A stretch of DNA of 64,000 bases from Alistipes sp. An66 (GCF_002161445.1 NZ_NFHT01000003.1:62001-126000); one strand, 5' to 3'. Numbered from the stretch's first letter, positions 1 to 9,589 are shown. Notes: generated by a model not told the origin, from the sequence alone. Numbers and translations are program-made.

Positions 1-192
1 GCCCACGAGAATCGTCGTGATGTACTGGCCCGGATGACGGGCGAAGACCTCGGCGATGCTGTCGAACATCCGGCTCTGCTTGCGGTCGATTTCCAGTTTG
101 AGCCGGTTCTTGCTCGTAAAGGCGATCTCCATGCCCGAGAAGAAGGCCGAGAGCAGCAGCATGAAGACTATCAGAAGAATAATGGTCAGCAT
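1..192 (-). CDS. CNNM/DUF21 transporter-associated (hemolysin-like) protein, N-terminal part
   Basis: The first 64 codons of a minus-strand gene that runs off the window. The product starts with a hydrophobic helix (about residues 2-18, rich in Leu/Ile/Phe) followed by SGMEIAFTSKNRLKLE, the typical opening of the DUF21/CNNM membrane domain found in CorC/hemolysin-like proteins; full family members carry three to four membrane helices and then two CBS domains, which would lie outside the window. The ATG lies 5 nt after the lptC stop, so it is the last visible gene of the rng-to-lptC operon. In Bacteroidota, relatives at this position are annotated as hemolysins or GldE-like proteins. Ion specificity cannot be told from this fragment. 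Confidence 0.75.
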   Translation of the reverse strand, partial: MLTIILLIVFMLLLSAFFSGMEIAFTSKNRLKLEIDRKQSRMFDSIAEVFARHPGQYITTILVG

Positions 193-197
193 GGAAG

Positions 198-1001
198 TCA
201 GTTTTGGGATTGCGGACGAGCACTTCCGGCCGGCTCTCCGGACGCCTCGATGGCATACATCGGAATCTCCGGGCGTGCAGCCGATCCGGGTTGCGCCGGA
301 CGTTCGGACGACGTCGGCTGTGCGGAAGCTCCGGAAGCGGCAGAACGTGCCGGTTGTGCCGGTTGTACCCGCGCTCCGGAGGGCGTCGGAGGCTCCGACG
401 CCGAGTCCGACGCCACGGAATCGGTCCCCTGTTTCATCTCGACCTCCATGCGTCCCTTCATGCGGCGGAAACGCCACTCCTTGAACTCCTCGTCGGACTC
501 GAAACCTTCGCCGATGAAGACATCCCGGCCGTTGTTCTGTACGATCTTCGAATCCACGTTCGAATAGATCTTGCCCGTGCGGGCGTTCCAGAAAAGCTGT
601 TGCGTATAGAGGGTCTTGCCGTCGGATTTCTCCACCACGACATTTCCCTTGGCCTCCCACAGCTCCCGTTTCTCATAGTAAATGGCATAGTTGGCCGTCA
701 GTACGGCATCCACCGACGAGAGCGAGTCGTCCTGATAGGTCGTGATCTTGATTCCCTTGCGGAACTCCCGATAGGGTTCGCGCGCCAGCGTATAGCCTTC
801 GAGAAGCGGCGTGACGAAATGGTACGATCGGCTGCCGTTCTGCGAGTTGATAATCGACAGATTCTCGCTGTATTCGGTCATCATCGCCTCCTCGGCGGCC
901 GACGGCTTCCCGCTGTCGGTCTCCCCGCAGGAGAATAGCAAGATAGCACTCCCCGCTGCGGAGAGTGCTACCCGGACGTATTTTGTCAAGCCTTTTCCCA
1001 T
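198..1001 (-). CDS. lptC: LPS export ABC transporter periplasmic protein LptC
   Basis: 267 residues. A lipoprotein-type signal with lipobox LLFSC (Cys25) replaces the simple membrane anchor of proteobacterial LptC. Residues about 45-195 form the LptC/OstA-like repeat: YEKRELWEAKGNVVVEKSDG and LYTQQLFWNARTGKIYSN are the beta-jellyroll strands typical of Lpt periplasmic bridge proteins, which pass lipopolysaccharide from the LptBFG pump to LptA/LptD. The gene sits between a TPR protein and a CNNM protein, the usual Bacteroidota arrangement. Odd feature: after the jellyroll, the last roughly 75 residues are low-complexity Ala/Pro/Ser/Gly/Gln, unlike the compact family norm. Identification is firm; the role of the tail is unknown. 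Confidence 0.85.
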   Translation of the reverse strand: MGKGLTKYVRVALSAAGSAILLFSCGETDSGKPSAAEEAMMTEYSENLSIINSQNGSRSYHFVTPLLEGYTLAREPYREFRKGIKITTYQDDSLSSVDAVLTANYAIYYEKRELWEAKGNVVVEKSDGKTLYTQQLFWNARTGKIYSNVDSKIVQNNGRDVFIGEGFESDEEFKEWRFRRMKGRMEVEMKQGTDSVASDSASEPPTPSGARVQPAQPARSAASGASAQPTSSERPAQPGSAARPEIPMYAIEASGEPAGSARPQSQN

Positions 1002-1023
1002 GAAGAGACGGGTCGCGGATGAA

Positions 1024-2358
1024 CTAACGGGGACGTACCGTCGTCGATACGCCGGCGGCCGTTCCGCACGTCACCGTATAGCGGGCGCCCTCCTGCAACT
1101 CGTTGAAGAAGCACTCCTCCGAGCTCGGGAAACGATTGCGGAAAGCACCCAGCGACGTCTTGGCGTGCTCCATGTACTCCGAATCGCTCGGAAGCAGCTC
1201 CACGGCCTTGGCCATCGTGTCGTAAGCGGCCCAGAAGGTCGCCTGACCCGCAAATCCGCCGCAGGCGGCAGCCGACGACGCATAGCACTGCGCCAGCACG
1301 AAATAGGGAACTCCGTCCTCGGGATTCAGATCCCGGGCCTGACGCGCTGCCGTGGCGGCATCGTTGATGTTGTTGGCCACCAGGCCCACCAGCGCGATGC
1401 GCACCAGCAACTTCTGACGCTCGGCGGGATCCTGCTCCACGGCAAGCGCCTCATTCAGGTAGGTATCGGCCTTGGCGTAATCGCCCTTGTTCTGGAAAGC
1501 CTGCGCCAGGAACATGGCCGTCTCCGACGAGGGCTTCACCTGGTAGTATTTCTCGGCAATGGCAAAGTAGAAGTCGCCGTCGCACTTCGCACGCGACATC
1601 ATGCTCACGGCCTGGGCCAGCAGAGCCTCGTCCTCGGGTGCCGCTTCCAGCTTGCCGCGGAAGAGCGTTTCGAGGTTCTCGCAGCTGGCCGCACCGCTCA
1701 ATCCGAACGCCGCGTCGAACTGGCTCTTGTACTCCGAAGCCTCGGGATTCTTCTCGAAGAACGGAAGCAGACGGTCATACTCGGCGATGATCTCGTCGGG
1801 CATCACCTCGTCCGTATTCTTGTAGTCGTCGCAGAGGTTCGTGAAGTAGGCCACGACGGTCTCCGGATCCGAGTTGTCACCCCCGGCCTCGATCGCCTCG
1901 CGGAACGCCTCGCGGATACCCGCACGGTCGTTGGGCTTGTAGGTCAGATATTCGCGGGCCTTGCGGTCGAGAATGTAGGCCGTACCGCGCTTGGGATGGC
2001 TGCCGAAATACTCGTTGCGCAGATCGTAGAGCAACAGCAGCGAATCCACGTAGACGTTCTTCTCGGCGATGCTCTTCGCACGGTTGATCTTGTTCTTGTA
2101 GAGCGTGGTACCGCGCACGAAGGTGTTCTCCGAAGCCTTCGGGCACTTGTCGAGCAGCTCTTTGAGGTAGTGGGCCGCCGCGTCGTAGTCCTTGTTGTCG
2201 CACGACTCTTTGAGGAAGTTGCTGTTCAGGATGTTCTGCTGACGCTCCTCGGGCGTGTCACCCCAGATCGCGTACTTCGGGTCGCTGAAATCTTGTGCCG
2301 TCGCAACGAATGCGGTAAGTGCGCATGCTGCGGAGAGCAGGAATTTTACGTTTTTCAT
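1024..2358 (-). CDS. Tetratricopeptide-repeat periplasmic protein
   Basis: 444 residues with a signal peptide ending in TAFVATAQ (mature N-terminus near residue 22). The body is alpha-helical, with TPR-like helix pairs, for example ETAMFLAQAFQNKGDYAKAD with the continuation YLNEALAV, and DAATAARQARDLNPEDGVPY. No enzymatic motif is seen. The protein is probably periplasmic and works as a scaffold. It lies 37 nt after the outer membrane protein gene and 22 nt before lptC, so it is almost certainly cotranscribed with them. Homologues in this position in Bacteroidota are unnamed TPR proteins; a part in envelope assembly is inferred only from the neighbours. Confidence 0.75.
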   Translation of the reverse strand: MKNVKFLLSAACALTAFVATAQDFSDPKYAIWGDTPEERQQNILNSNFLKESCDNKDYDAAAHYLKELLDKCPKASENTFVRGTTLYKNKINRAKSIAEKNVYVDSLLLLYDLRNEYFGSHPKRGTAYILDRKAREYLTYKPNDRAGIREAFREAIEAGGDNSDPETVVAYFTNLCDDYKNTDEVMPDEIIAEYDRLLPFFEKNPEASEYKSQFDAAFGLSGAASCENLETLFRGKLEAAPEDEALLAQAVSMMSRAKCDGDFYFAIAEKYYQVKPSSETAMFLAQAFQNKGDYAKADTYLNEALAVEQDPAERQKLLVRIALVGLVANNINDAATAARQARDLNPEDGVPYFVLAQCYASSAAACGGFAGQATFWAAYDTMAKAVELLPSDSEYMEHAKTSLGAFRNRFPSSEECFFNELQEGARYTVTCGTAAGVSTTVRPR

Positions 2359-2395
2359 CGGTCAGATTAATTTTTGTGTATTTTGTTTGCCTGTG

Positions 2396-3775
2396 TCAAT
2401 CATACTTGGCCCGCATGAACCAGTATTCGCCGTTCTCCTGGCCTGCGAAGAGCGTGAAGCCCACGGCGATCTTGAAATACTGCTGCCGCACCAGTCCGAT
2501 CCGCTCGGCGACGTTGTAGCCCCGGCGGCCGTACTCCACTCCCACGTCGATGGCCGAAAAGGCCCACAGTTTGACCGGAATCCCGATACCTGCCGTCACG
2601 GCCCACTGCCCGAGGCGTTCGTCGTTGAACGACTGGTTGTAGGTCCCGTAGCGGAAACCGGCCCGATAGGACCAGCGTTTCAGAAAATTACGGATATCAT
2701 ACCGGTTGGGCGTAAACTCCACGCCCATTTTGATCGTACTCGTGTTGACGTATTTCACCAGATAGGACGAACGGTTATCGACCGTACCCGTGACTCCCGT
2801 CAGTTCATAGCCCGTGTTGCGGCCGCCCCAGTTCTGATAGACGTAGTCCACGCCGACGGACCATTTGGCCGTCTGATAATAGAGCCCCACGGCCAGCTGA
2901 TGGGGCAGCACCAGCGCCAGATGCGTCGTGTCGCCCTTGACCGTCGTATTGTAGAGGTCGCCCACGTAGATGGTCTTGGTCGTTTCGGGATGCAGGTCGC
3001 CGCCGAAATCGAACGCCGCACCCACGGTCAGGATCCGCTTCTGGTTCAGGATCGGGCTCCACTGCATGCCCACCTGGCCCTTGATGCTCGAAATGCTGTA
3101 CACGTCGGTTCCCACCGTCGAGACATAGGTGCCCTCACCGGCGATCGCCGTCGGGGTCATCACGAAGGTGCGGTTGATCGAGCCCCAGTAGTACTGGGCG
3201 GCCACGCCGATCGAGAAGTTCTTGAAAACCTCCCATCCCAGGCCGAGTTTCACCTCCGTGACGTCACCTTCGCCCTGATAGTTGTACTGGACGTTGCCCA
3301 CGTTTCCGTAGACGGGGTCCGTCGGGTCGTATTCGTGGTAGTACTTCGTGCGGTAACCCACCGAGCTGTACGGCGTGAGGCTGAATCCCAGGCCCAGGCG
3401 CTTGGCCACCGGCATCTGGAAGGCGATGTCGTGGAAGTTGAACGTATTGTAGGCCGTGCTTTTCGCTTCGCCGGCGACTTTCTGCGAGTTGTAGTAGTTC
3501 TGGCCTTCGAGTCCGAAGTTGAAAAGGAAGGTCTTCTGCGGTGCGGCGCTGAATCCCGCAGGGTTGAGCAGGTTCACGACGCCCGTCGAGCGCATGGCCA
3601 CGCCTGCTCCCCCCATCGAGCGCATCGCAAGCGTCCCGGGGGTGTTCACTTCGCCGATGCCGTACATCGTATAGGGCGAGAAGGCGTTGATACTGCTTGT
3701 CTGGGCCGACACGGCGACAGGGAACAGCGCCGCTGCCGCGACAAGAAGTTTAATCAAGGTGTTCTTCACTGGCAT
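2396..3775 (-). CDS. FadL/OmpP1-like outer membrane beta-barrel protein
   Basis: 459 residues; signal peptide to about residue 24 (VAVSAQ). The mature start NAFSPYTMYGIGEVNTPG, then MGGAGVAMR and LLNPAGFSA, matches the OmpP1/FadL/TodX layout: an N-terminal plug with an asymmetric barrel. The rest alternates polar and aromatic residues as in transmembrane beta-strands and ends in a hydrophobic strand. Such proteins carry hydrophobic molecules across the outer membrane, or act as scaffolds; the substrate is unknown here. The ATG lies 26 nt inside the end of coaX, so translation is probably coupled. No closer start would keep the intact signal peptide. Confidence 0.7.
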   Translation of the reverse strand: MPVKNTLIKLLVAAAALFPVAVSAQTSSINAFSPYTMYGIGEVNTPGTLAMRSMGGAGVAMRSTGVVNLLNPAGFSAAPQKTFLFNFGLEGQNYYNSQKVAGEAKSTAYNTFNFHDIAFQMPVAKRLGLGFSLTPYSSVGYRTKYYHEYDPTDPVYGNVGNVQYNYQGEGDVTEVKLGLGWEVFKNFSIGVAAQYYWGSINRTFVMTPTAIAGEGTYVSTVGTDVYSISSIKGQVGMQWSPILNQKRILTVGAAFDFGGDLHPETTKTIYVGDLYNTTVKGDTTHLALVLPHQLAVGLYYQTAKWSVGVDYVYQNWGGRNTGYELTGVTGTVDNRSSYLVKYVNTSTIKMGVEFTPNRYDIRNFLKRWSYRAGFRYGTYNQSFNDERLGQWAVTAGIGIPVKLWAFSAIDVGVEYGRRGYNVAERIGLVRQQYFKIAVGFTLFAGQENGEYWFMRAKYD

Positions 3776-4490
3776 TGTACTCTAAAATTCGATCCAATCC
3801 GCAAAAGACCAGATTACGATTTGCAAATATCGTGTTTTTAATTCTTTTCGCAAAGTATTTCGCGTCCCCTCCGGTGAAAATTACGCACAAATCGTCGATT
3901 TTTTCACGCATCCGGGTCATATAGCCCTCGATTTCGAAGGCAATCGAGTTCATCACCCCCAGGCGGATGGCCTCATCCGTGAAGCCTCCCAGCAACTCCT
4001 CCCGCTCGGTGGCCGAACAGAGCGGCAGCCGGGCCGTATAGTCGTGCAGGGCCCGGAAACGGATCCGCATCCCGGGCGAGATGCACCCTCCGCGGAACGT
4101 CCCGTCGGCCGTCACCAGGTCGATCGTCACCGCCGTCCCGAAGTCCACGATCAGCACGTTGCGGCCCGGATAGAGCACCGTCGCACCGACCGCTGCCGCC
4201 AGACGGTCGCGGCCCAGCGTCTCGGGCGTGCGGTAGGCGTTCCCGATCGGGACGGGCGTCTGCGGCGTAAATTCCAGCACCCGGTCCGCATATCCGCGTA
4301 CCAGCTCCACGATCTCGTCCGCATCGCCGCGCGTCGACTCCACGATGGCCCATCCGGCCCGGCGTCCCTGCAACAACGCCTCGAAATCCGAAGCCGAAGG
4401 ATACCTCGCGCTCCGCTGGGCGACGAGAACCCCCTTCTCGAAGACGGCGAGTTTCACGAGCGAGTTGCCTATGTCAACGATCAGATTCAA
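3750..4490 (-). CDS. coaX: Type III pantothenate kinase
   Basis: 246 residues, the usual size for CoaX. It phosphorylates pantothenate in the first committed step of coenzyme A synthesis. The ASKHA-fold phosphate motif DIGNSLVKLAVF is at the N-terminus; GRDRLAAAVGA and IVDFGTAVTIDLV form the pantothenate/ATP site with the catalytic Asp, and GGCISPGMRIRFRALH is the third family signature. The start overlaps the mfd stop by 4 nt and the end overlaps the next gene by 26 nt, so it sits in the middle of a tightly packed operon. Assignment is secure on motifs and length. Confidence 0.93.
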   Translation of the reverse strand: MNLIVDIGNSLVKLAVFEKGVLVAQRSARYPSASDFEALLQGRRAGWAIVESTRGDADEIVELVRGYADRVLEFTPQTPVPIGNAYRTPETLGRDRLAAAVGATVLYPGRNVLIVDFGTAVTIDLVTADGTFRGGCISPGMRIRFRALHDYTARLPLCSATEREELLGGFTDEAIRLGVMNSIAFEIEGYMTRMREKIDDLCVIFTGGDAKYFAKRIKNTIFANRNLVFCGLDRILEYNASEEHLD

Positions 4491-7400
4491 AGTTCCCGCA
4501 ATGTCTTGTATGCGTCCTCCACATCTTTGATATTCCTAACGGTCATCGCCAGCCGATTATTGTGTTGTTTGAGCACGAATCGGTCGGGGCGCTGCGTAAC
4601 CCGTTGCAGCAAAGTCATGAAGGTATCGCTTTTATAATAGGGTGAATGCTCCTCGCCCACGAAGTGCACGATCATCAGTCCGTTCTTGACCTTCACGCGC
4701 TCCATGCCCAGGCGGATGGCCTCCCAGCGCAGGCGCACGACGTTGAGCAGCTCCTTCGCGGCGCGCGGCAGGGGACCGAAACGGTCCACCAGACGGCTCT
4801 CGAAGGCCTGCAACGCCGCTTCGTCCTTCGTCGAGTCGAGTTCGCGGTAGAGTTTCAGGCGCTCGGCCTGCTGCGACACGTAGGTGTCCGGCAGCGAGGC
4901 TTCGACTTCGATCTCGATGTGCGCATCGTCGATGAAGGCCATGCGCTCCACGACCTCCTGCTCCCCGGCTCCGAGCCCCGGGACCTGCAACCCCTCGGCC
5001 CGCAGCTCGGCCACCGCCTCGTTCATGATCTTCTGGTAGGTTTCGAAGCCGATGTCGGCGATGAAGCCGCTCTGCTCGGCACCCAGCAGGTTCCCCGCAC
5101 CGCGGATATCGAGGTCCTGCATGGCGATGTTGAACCCCGACCCGAGGTCCGAAAACTCCTCGATGGCCCGCAGCCTCCGCCGCGCGTCGGACGACAGCAG
5201 CTCGTCCGGAGGCGACAGCAGGTAGCAGTAGGCCTTCTGGTTCGAGCGGCCCACACGCCCGCGCAGCTGGTGCAGGTCGCTCAACCCGAAATTCTGGGCG
5301 TTGTCGACGATGATCGTATTGGCGTTCGGGATGTCGATGCCGTTCTCGACGATCGTCGTCGACAGCAGCACGTCGAACTCCCCGTAGATGAAATCCATGA
5401 TGAGTTTTTCCAGCTTCTCGGCCGGCATCTTGCCGTGGCCCACCCCCACGCGGGCCTTCGGGCACACCCGCGCGATCATCCCCTGCACCGTCATCAGGTC
5501 CTCCACGCGGTTGTGGACATAGTAGACCTGACCGCCGCGCGCCAGCTCCGTCTCGATGGCGTCGCGCACGATCTCCTCCGAGAAGACGTGCGACTCGGTG
5601 AGGATCGGCTGCCGGTTGGGCGGCGGCGTCGAGATCACCGACAGGTCGCGCGATCCCATCAGCGAGAACTGCAACGTCCGCGGGATGGGCGTCGCCGTCA
5701 GCGTCAGCGTGTCCACCGAGACGCTCATCTGGGTGAGCTTCTCCTTCGCCGCCACGCCGAACTTCTGCTCCTCGTCGATGATCAGCAGCCCCAGGTCGCG
5801 GAAGACGACCTGCCGGCCCAGCATCTTGTGCGTCCCGATCAGGATGTCGATCTTCCCCGAGGCCAGGTCGGCGCAGATCTCCCGCACCTCCTTCGCGGAT
5901 TTCGTGCGGTTGAGATACTCCACCCGCACCGGGAAGTCGCGCAGCCGCTCGGAGAACGACCGGTAGTGTTGCAGCGCGAGGATCGTCGTCGGAACCAGCA
6001 CCGCCACCTGCTTGCCGTCGCACGCCGCCTTGAACGCCGCACGGATCGCCACCTCGGTCTTCCCGAAGCCCACGTCGCCGCACACCAGCCGGTCCATCGG
6101 CTGGTCCGACTCCATGTCCCGCTTGACGGCCGCCGTGGCCGCCTGCTGGTCGGGCGTATCCTCCCAGCGGAACGACGCCTCCAACTCGTGTTGCAGGTAG
6201 CTGTCCGGCGAGAAGGCGAAGCCCTTCGAGGCCTTGCGCTTGGCGTAGAGCGCGATCAGCTCGCGAGAGATATCCTTGACGGCCTTCTTCGTGGCGTTTT
6301 TGAGCTTCTGCCACGCCCCCGTACCGAGTTTGTAGACCTTCGGGGGTTCGCCGTCCCCGGCCTTGTAGCGCGAAATGCGGTGCAGCGAGTGCACGTTCAC
6401 GAACAGTACGTCGCCGTCCTTGTAGACCAGTTTGATCGCCTCGTGCGTCTTGCCCCCCTCGTTGATTTTGACCAGCCCGTCGAAGCGCCCCACGCCGTGA
6501 TCGATATGCACCACGTAGTCGCCCGGACGCAGCTGGTTCAGCTCCGCGACGGTCATCTGCTCGTCGCGACGGATCTCCCCGTTGATGCGGTAGCGCTGGT
6601 AGCGGTCGAAGATCTGGTGGTCCGTATAGAGGCACAGTTTCAGGTCGTTGTCCACGAAGCCCTCGTGCAGCGTCACGGCCAGCGACCGAACCACGGCCTG
6701 TCCGCGGCCGATCTGGTGGAAGATGTTTTCCAGACGCTCGACCTGCGCCCGGTTTTCCGACAGAATCCACGTGTCGTAGCCCCGCAGCGCATTGCGGATC
6801 ATGTCGTCGGCCAGCATCTCGAAGTTCTTGTTGAACTTCGGCTGCGGGGCCGTCGAGAAGACCACCTCCGCCGTCGCGGGACGCTCCGCAAGGTTGTCGC
6901 GCAGCACCAGCAGCCGCGCCTCCGCGAGGTCCGCCAGCAGGCCGTTGCGGCTCGTCAGCAGCCGGTCGATCTCCTCCGGGTGCTCCATGTCGCCGAGCGC
7001 CTTGCGCCGCACGTCATTGACCCGGCGCAGCACGAAATCCGCGTCGTAGAACCACCACGCCGCCTCCGGCCCGGCGAATTTCGCCAGCGAAACCTTCGCC
7101 GAAGCCGCCACGCCGGCATTCAGGTCGGGGATGATCTCCACACGGTCGAGTTTGTCCGACGACAGCTGGCTCGAAATGTTGAACCGGCGGATCGAGTCGA
7201 CCTCGTCGCCGAAGAAATCCAGACGGTAGGGCTTGCTCTCCGAATAGGAGAAGACGTCGACGATGCCGCCGCGCAGCGAATACTGGCCCGGTTCGTAGAC
7301 GAAATCCACGCGCGTGAAGCCCGCATCGATCAGTTCCTGTTCGAGCACCTCGATCGAGATCCGGTCGCCGACGCGCACGGCGATCGTCCGCCGTTGCAGC

Positions 7401-7822
7401 ACTTCGGCATCGGCAACCCGTTCGGCCAGTGCTTCGGGATAGGTGCAGACCACCAGGTAACCCTTGCCGGAAAAACCCCGCACGGCATTCATCGTCGTCG
7501 TGCGCTGCACCACGCCCTGGGCATCCTCGGCCCCGTAGGCCGCCGAACGCTTGTAGGAGGAGGGGAAGAAACAGATCCGCTTCTCGTCGAGCAGGTTGTA
7601 GAAATCGTTGAGCAGGTAGGCCGCCGCATCGCGGTCCTCGGCCACAAAGACGTGCACCCCGCCGCATTCCGACACGGCCGCCGCCGCATAGAACGACAAA
7701 GCTCCGCCGACCAGCTCCCGCAGATGGAGGGTCGGCGTGCGTTTCCCATATTCGCGGCACAGTGTTGCGAGGGCTTTCGAACCTTCGGCGAACTGCGCCA
7801 GCTGCTCGCGCGGGGTTGCCAT
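4487..7822 (-). CDS. mfd: Transcription-repair coupling factor
   Basis: 1111 residues, near the family norm. Mfd is an ATP-driven translocase that dislodges stalled RNA polymerase and recruits UvrA. Domains in order: UvrB-homology N-terminal region; RNA-polymerase-interacting CarD-like domain containing LRPGDYVVHIDHGVGRFDGL; RecG-like translocase with Walker A GDVGFGKTE, DEEQ box LLIIDEEQKFGV and motif III TATPIPRTL; helicase lobe 2 with STTIVENGIDIPNANT and HQLRGRVGRS; and a C-terminal TRCF domain. It starts 3 nt after the rng stop. A long open frame lies antisense to it, but that is a by-product of G+C-rich codon use. Confidence 0.97.
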   Translation of the reverse strand: MATPREQLAQFAEGSKALATLCREYGKRTPTLHLRELVGGALSFYAAAAVSECGGVHVFVAEDRDAAAYLLNDFYNLLDEKRICFFPSSYKRSAAYGAEDAQGVVQRTTTMNAVRGFSGKGYLVVCTYPEALAERVADAEVLQRRTIAVRVGDRISIEVLEQELIDAGFTRVDFVYEPGQYSLRGGIVDVFSYSESKPYRLDFFGDEVDSIRRFNISSQLSSDKLDRVEIIPDLNAGVAASAKVSLAKFAGPEAAWWFYDADFVLRRVNDVRRKALGDMEHPEEIDRLLTSRNGLLADLAEARLLVLRDNLAERPATAEVVFSTAPQPKFNKNFEMLADDMIRNALRGYDTWILSENRAQVERLENIFHQIGRGQAVVRSLAVTLHEGFVDNDLKLCLYTDHQIFDRYQRYRINGEIRRDEQMTVAELNQLRPGDYVVHIDHGVGRFDGLVKINEGGKTHEAIKLVYKDGDVLFVNVHSLHRISRYKAGDGEPPKVYKLGTGAWQKLKNATKKAVKDISRELIALYAKRKASKGFAFSPDSYLQHELEASFRWEDTPDQQAATAAVKRDMESDQPMDRLVCGDVGFGKTEVAIRAAFKAACDGKQVAVLVPTTILALQHYRSFSERLRDFPVRVEYLNRTKSAKEVREICADLASGKIDILIGTHKMLGRQVVFRDLGLLIIDEEQKFGVAAKEKLTQMSVSVDTLTLTATPIPRTLQFSLMGSRDLSVISTPPPNRQPILTESHVFSEEIVRDAIETELARGGQVYYVHNRVEDLMTVQGMIARVCPKARVGVGHGKMPAEKLEKLIMDFIYGEFDVLLSTTIVENGIDIPNANTIIVDNAQNFGLSDLHQLRGRVGRSNQKAYCYLLSPPDELLSSDARRRLRAIEEFSDLGSGFNIAMQDLDIRGAGNLLGAEQSGFIADIGFETYQKIMNEAVAELRAEGLQVPGLGAGEQEVVERMAFIDDAHIEIEVEASLPDTYVSQQAERLKLYRELDSTKDEAALQAFESRLVDRFGPLPRAAKELLNVVRLRWEAIRLGMERVKVKNGLMIVHFVGEEHSPYYKSDTFMTLLQRVTQRPDRFVLKQHNNRLAMTVRNIKDVEDAYKTLREL

Positions 7823-7825
7823 GAA

Positions 7826-9382
7826 TTATCGTTCGATCAGATCGTTGTCCTTGCGGTCGTGGTAGTGCACCTCGACGATCCCGATGCTCTGATCCTCGGC
7901 GATCTGCAAGCGCACCTTGTACTTCCACTCCCAGCGGCGGCGCAGCGACCAGAATCCCTTTTTGAGGTACGACGCCACATAGGGGCTGACGACCAGTTTG
8001 ATGTACTTGTGCCCGCGGTCTTCCGTGAGGAACGAGATCTGGTTTTCGATCTTCTTGTCCAGCACCACCGTGGGTTCGATCTTGCCCGTGCCGTTGCACG
8101 TCGGGCAGACGTCCGAGACGCTCTCCACGGCCACCGGGCGCACCCGCTGGCGCGTGATCTGCATCAGTCCGAACTTCGTCAGCGGAAGCACCGTATGCTT
8201 GGCCTTGTCCGTCGCCATGAGCTTGACCATCTCATCGTAGAGCGCCTGTTTGTTCTGCGCCTTGTGCAGGTCGATGAAGTCGATGATCACGATGCCCCCC
8301 AGGTCGCGCAGACGCAGCTGTCGTGCGATCTCCTTCGCCGCCGCGAGGTTCACGTCCAGGGCCGTCTGCTCCTGATTGTCCTCGGCCTTGGTCCGGTTCC
8401 CGGAGTTGACGTCGATGACGTTCATCGCCTCCGTATGCTCGATGATCAGGTAGGCGCCGCGTTTGAGCGACACGTACTTGGCGAACAGCGACTTGATCTG
8501 CTTCGAGATGTCGAAGTTGTCGAAGATCGGAACCGTGCCCTTGTAGAGCTTGACGATCTTCTCCTTTTCGGGATCGATCTGACGGATGTAGTTGCGGATC
8601 TCGTTGTACATCGCCTCGTCGTCGACGGCGATCTGCGAGAAGGAGCCGTTCAGCGAGTCGCGGATGATCGTATTGGCGCGGTTCATCTCGCTCATCAGCT
8701 GCGCCGGAACCTCCGCCGCTTTTTTGCGGATCGCCGCACAGGTCTTGCGCCAGCGCTCGATCTGCGTCTGGATGTCGTGCTCGATATCCTCGTCCCGGGC
8801 CTCCATGGCCGCCGTGCGGATGATGACGCCGAAATTCTTCGGCAGCACCTCCGTGGCAATGCGTTTCAGACGCCGTTTCTCCTCCGCCGAGCGGATCTTC
8901 TGCGACAGGAACACCTTCGAGGAGAAGGGGACCAGCACCACGTTGCGGCCCGCCAGCGAGATGTCGGAGGTCAGACGTGGGCCCTTGGTCGAAATGGCCT
9001 CCTTGGCCACCTGCACCATGATTTGCTGCCCCACCTGGAGGTAATCGCCGATCTTGCCCGTCTTCTCCACCGGAGCTTCGAGCTTCATGGTCTCGACGCG
9101 CATGCCGCGCTTGCCGGGCTGCTGCGACGCGACGAGTTTCTGCAACGACGGGAAATGCGTTCCCAGATCGAGGTAGTGGATGAAGGCATCCTTTTCGTGT
9201 CCTATGTTGACGAAGGCCGCATTGAGTCCCGGCATGATCTTGCGGACCTTTCCCAGATAGATGTCCCCCACGGCGAAGCCCGTCTGGCACTGCTCCTTGC
9301 TGAGCTCGACGAGCACCTTGTCCTCGCACAGGGCGATGGAGATCTCGGCCGGGGTGACGTTTACGATTAATTCTCTATTCAT
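7826..9382 (-). CDS. rng: Ribonuclease G (Rne/Rng family)
   Basis: 518 residues, RNase G length with no RNase E scaffold tail. It is an endoribonuclease for rRNA 5' maturation and mRNA decay. Seen: an N-terminal S1 domain (GDIYLGKVRKIMPGLNAAFV), the DNase-I-like catalytic subdomain with metal-binding aspartates in NVIDVNSGNRT and GGIVIIDFIDLH, and the Zn-link cysteines in CPTCNGTGKI. It is the first gene of the minus-strand operon running to the CNNM gene. No perfect TAnnTTTG box is visible in the 100 nt before the ATG, so its promoter is unresolved. Family assignment is secure; RNase G rather than E follows from length. Confidence 0.93.
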   Translation of the reverse strand: MNRELIVNVTPAEISIALCEDKVLVELSKEQCQTGFAVGDIYLGKVRKIMPGLNAAFVNIGHEKDAFIHYLDLGTHFPSLQKLVASQQPGKRGMRVETMKLEAPVEKTGKIGDYLQVGQQIMVQVAKEAISTKGPRLTSDISLAGRNVVLVPFSSKVFLSQKIRSAEEKRRLKRIATEVLPKNFGVIIRTAAMEARDEDIEHDIQTQIERWRKTCAAIRKKAAEVPAQLMSEMNRANTIIRDSLNGSFSQIAVDDEAMYNEIRNYIRQIDPEKEKIVKLYKGTVPIFDNFDISKQIKSLFAKYVSLKRGAYLIIEHTEAMNVIDVNSGNRTKAEDNQEQTALDVNLAAAKEIARQLRLRDLGGIVIIDFIDLHKAQNKQALYDEMVKLMATDKAKHTVLPLTKFGLMQITRQRVRPVAVESVSDVCPTCNGTGKIEPTVVLDKKIENQISFLTEDRGHKYIKLVVSPYVASYLKKGFWSLRRRWEWKYKVRLQIAEDQSIGIVEVHYHDRKDNDLIER

Positions 9383-9589
9383 TATATATCTTGTTCCGCC
9401 GCCGGGAATCCGGGTGCGGGAGGGCTGAAATTAGTAATGGAGCCGCATGTTGGTATGAAGTGGCGGCCAACTCCAATGGAAAAATTCCGACACCCTGCCG
9501 GGTGCGGCGCGGAGCGTTCCGGAGCTCTCCGGAGGACTCTGCAAGCGGGCGGTGTTTCCGCCCCGGGATTCGGATTCCCGAAAAACAGG

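Noticed and set aside
4646..9370. A 1574-codon open frame on the plus strand antisense to mfd and rng
   Set aside because: It is an exact shadow of the two genes, is rich in His/Arg/Asp-Val repeats typical of G+C-rich antisense frames, and has no recognisable domain.
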